Shown: positions 5,402-6,593 of the stretch, one piece after another
How positions within the stretch are numbered: the stretch's first letter is position 1
How the letters are laid out: each line of letters starts with the position of its first letter
DNA from: Segetibacter sp.
GTDB lineage: Bacteria; Bacteroidota; Bacteroidia; Chitinophagales; Chitinophagaceae
Direction of reading: 5' to 3'
NCBI GenBank assembly: GCA_030146445.1
Contig: JASLBT010000306.1
Coordinates: forward strand, 1 to 6,593
DNA: 6,593 nucleotides
Translations under genes and position numbers: made by a program
Notes under the pieces: model-generated
What the model was told of the DNA's origin: nothing
What the model saw: the letters and a program-made list of their open reading frames with translations, nothing else
Databases searched by the model: none

Positions 5402-6593
5402 ACCCCACCAACCTCTTCCCTCTTCCTCAGCTTACTATTCCTGTATCCGTAAAGGAAATAAACGATCAGTCCCAGGCCAAGCCAGATTAAAAACCTGTAC
5501 CAATTCGTATGGCTCTCCTGCGCCATCAGGTAAAAGCAACTTAATAAACCGAGAACCGGGATCAACGACAGGTTTTTTAGAAAACTAAGCACGCTCATGA
5601 TAATAGCAATTATGAAAAAGCCTATCATCGGGAAACCTTCAATCGTGAACATCCCGGCATAATATCCCGGAAATGACCTGCCCACCAGGATCAATCCAAC
5701 TATCAGTAAACCGGGAACAAGGTATTTGCCGTTTACATAAGGTACTCTAAACCGGCTCTCGGCCCTGTTTGGCCGAAGTTGCATTACCAGCACACCTCCG
5801 CACACCAATACAAATGCAAACAGGGTTCCTATGCTTGTTAATGCAATCACCACATCGAGGTTGAGGAACAATGCGGGTATCGCTACCAGGAAGCCGGTAA
5901 GAATGGTAGAAAAGTAGGGCGTTTTGTACTTTGGATGAATAAGCGAAAAAATACGCGGAAGCAGGCCGTCGCGACTCATGCTCATCCATATCCGGGGCTG
6001 TCCCAGTTGAAAAACCAACAACACGCTTGCTGTAGCTATTACGGCACTTACAGCAACAATACCCGATACCCACCTCAATCCAACCTCATCAAAAACAAGG
6101 GCCAGCGGGTCGCCAACATTTAGCTTCGTATAACTGACCATGCCCGTAAGTACCAGCGCAAGTACAACGTACAATACCGTACAAATAATAAGCGAATAGA
6201 TCATGCCGCGTGGCAGGTCCCTTTGCGGGTTCTTGCACTCTTCAGCTGTAGTTGAAATAGCATCGAAACCGATATATGCAAAAAACACTGCAGACACTCC
6301 TTTCAATATACCCGATGCACCATTAGGGCTAAACGGCGTCCAATTGGCGGGATCAACATAGTAGCCGCCGACAACGATCACCAAAAAGATTACTGCAAGC
6401 TTTATCAGTACCAGTAGGTTGCTGGTCGTACGCGACTCTTTTATACCGCGCAGCACAATGTATGTGATCAGGGCCACGATCAACAGCGCAGGCAGGTCGA
6501 CAATCAGGTGCATACCACCTAACAGCGGCGCATTCGACCACGCCATGTATTTTGTTGTCAGCCCGGTATCGATACTCGCCAGCGTTTGCCCGC
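5398..6593 (-). CDS. APC-family (cationic amino acid transporter-like) permease, N-terminus cut off by window edge
   Basis: The frame stays open to the right edge, giving 397 visible residues. The ATG at 6546 is internal: 15 more in-frame codons (GQTLASIDTGLTTKY) precede it, and relatives are usually about 460-500 residues, so roughly the first 80-100 residues are missing. Counting from that Met, hydrophobic segments fall at about 15-33, 44-64, 81-98, 116-137, 158-180, 211-229, 233-255, 275-290, 303-321, 327-341 and 350-366. Family motifs are FFAYIGFDAISTTAEE (88-103) with NPQRDLPRG (106-114), the loop GQPRIWMSMSRDGLLP (182-197), and the tail VLGLLSCFYLM...RFLIWLGLGLIVYFLYG. This is the pattern of the YfnA/CAT-type APC transporters, which import amino acids across the inner membrane with protons or by exchange. 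The exact substrate cannot be read from the sequence. The stop TAG lies inside a repeat unit. Promoter and start are outside the window. Confidence 0.9.
   Translation of the reverse strand, partial: GQTLASIDTGLTTKYMAWSNAPLLGGMHLIVDLPALLIVALITYIVLRGIKESRTTSNLLVLIKLAVIFLVIVVGGYYVDPANWTPFSPNGASGILKGVSAVFFAYIGFDAISTTAEECKNPQRDLPRGMIYSLIICTVLYVVLALVLTGMVSYTKLNVGDPLALVFDEVGLRWVSGIVAVSAVIATASVLLVFQLGQPRIWMSMSRDGLLPRIFSLIHPKYKTPYFSTILTGFLVAIPALFLNLDVVIALTSIGTLFAFVLVCGGVLVMQLRPNRAESRFRVPYVNGKYLVPGLLIVGLILVGRSFPGYYAGMFTIEGFPMIGFFIIAIIMSVLSFLKNLSLIPVLGLLSCFYLMAQESHTNWYRFLIWLGLGLIVYFLYGYRNSKLRKREEVGGV

Noticed and set aside
6353..6541. Minus-strand frame inside the permease
   Set aside because: Shadow frame; the permease frame here encodes clear membrane segments.

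Overview
The window looks like chromosomal DNA from a Bacteroidota bacterium, probably near the family Chitinophagaceae. Four things point there: a type IX secretion (T9SS) C-terminal sorting domain on a large beta-propeller protein, a Smr protein of the DUF2027 architecture typical of this phylum, a -7 element of the form TAnnTTTG, and starts without clear Shine-Dalgarno sequences. The genus is a guess; no rRNA or marker gene is present.

Four protein genes are supported, all on the minus strand. In transcription order (right to left) they are: a 5'-truncated APC-family amino acid permease (5398-6593, running off the right edge); a DUF2027/Smr-domain protein (4023-5042); a 969-residue exported Asp-box (BNR-like) beta-propeller protein with a T9SS tail (875-3784); and a small DUF3124 lipoprotein (230-739). 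The gaps between them are 355, 238 and 135 bp. With a good promoter in front of the Smr gene and hairpins in the gaps, separate transcripts are more likely than one operon. Nothing ties the four products into one pathway. Two act outside the cytoplasm (propeller, lipoprotein), one in the inner membrane (permease) and one in the cytoplasm (Smr).

The most interesting non-coding content is a family of short intergenic repeats. A 15-bp-period array (7+8 bp units) sits at 4-49. A degenerate array with the same 7+8 structure, in the opposite orientation, sits at 5343-5401, where it supplies the permease stop codon. A second, different array next to it (5300-5336) repeats TCAAC every 8 bp exactly. 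The stretch 51-229 holds nothing I can support as a gene. I see no tRNA, rRNA, CRISPR array, transposase, or clear evidence of an undescribed multi-gene system.
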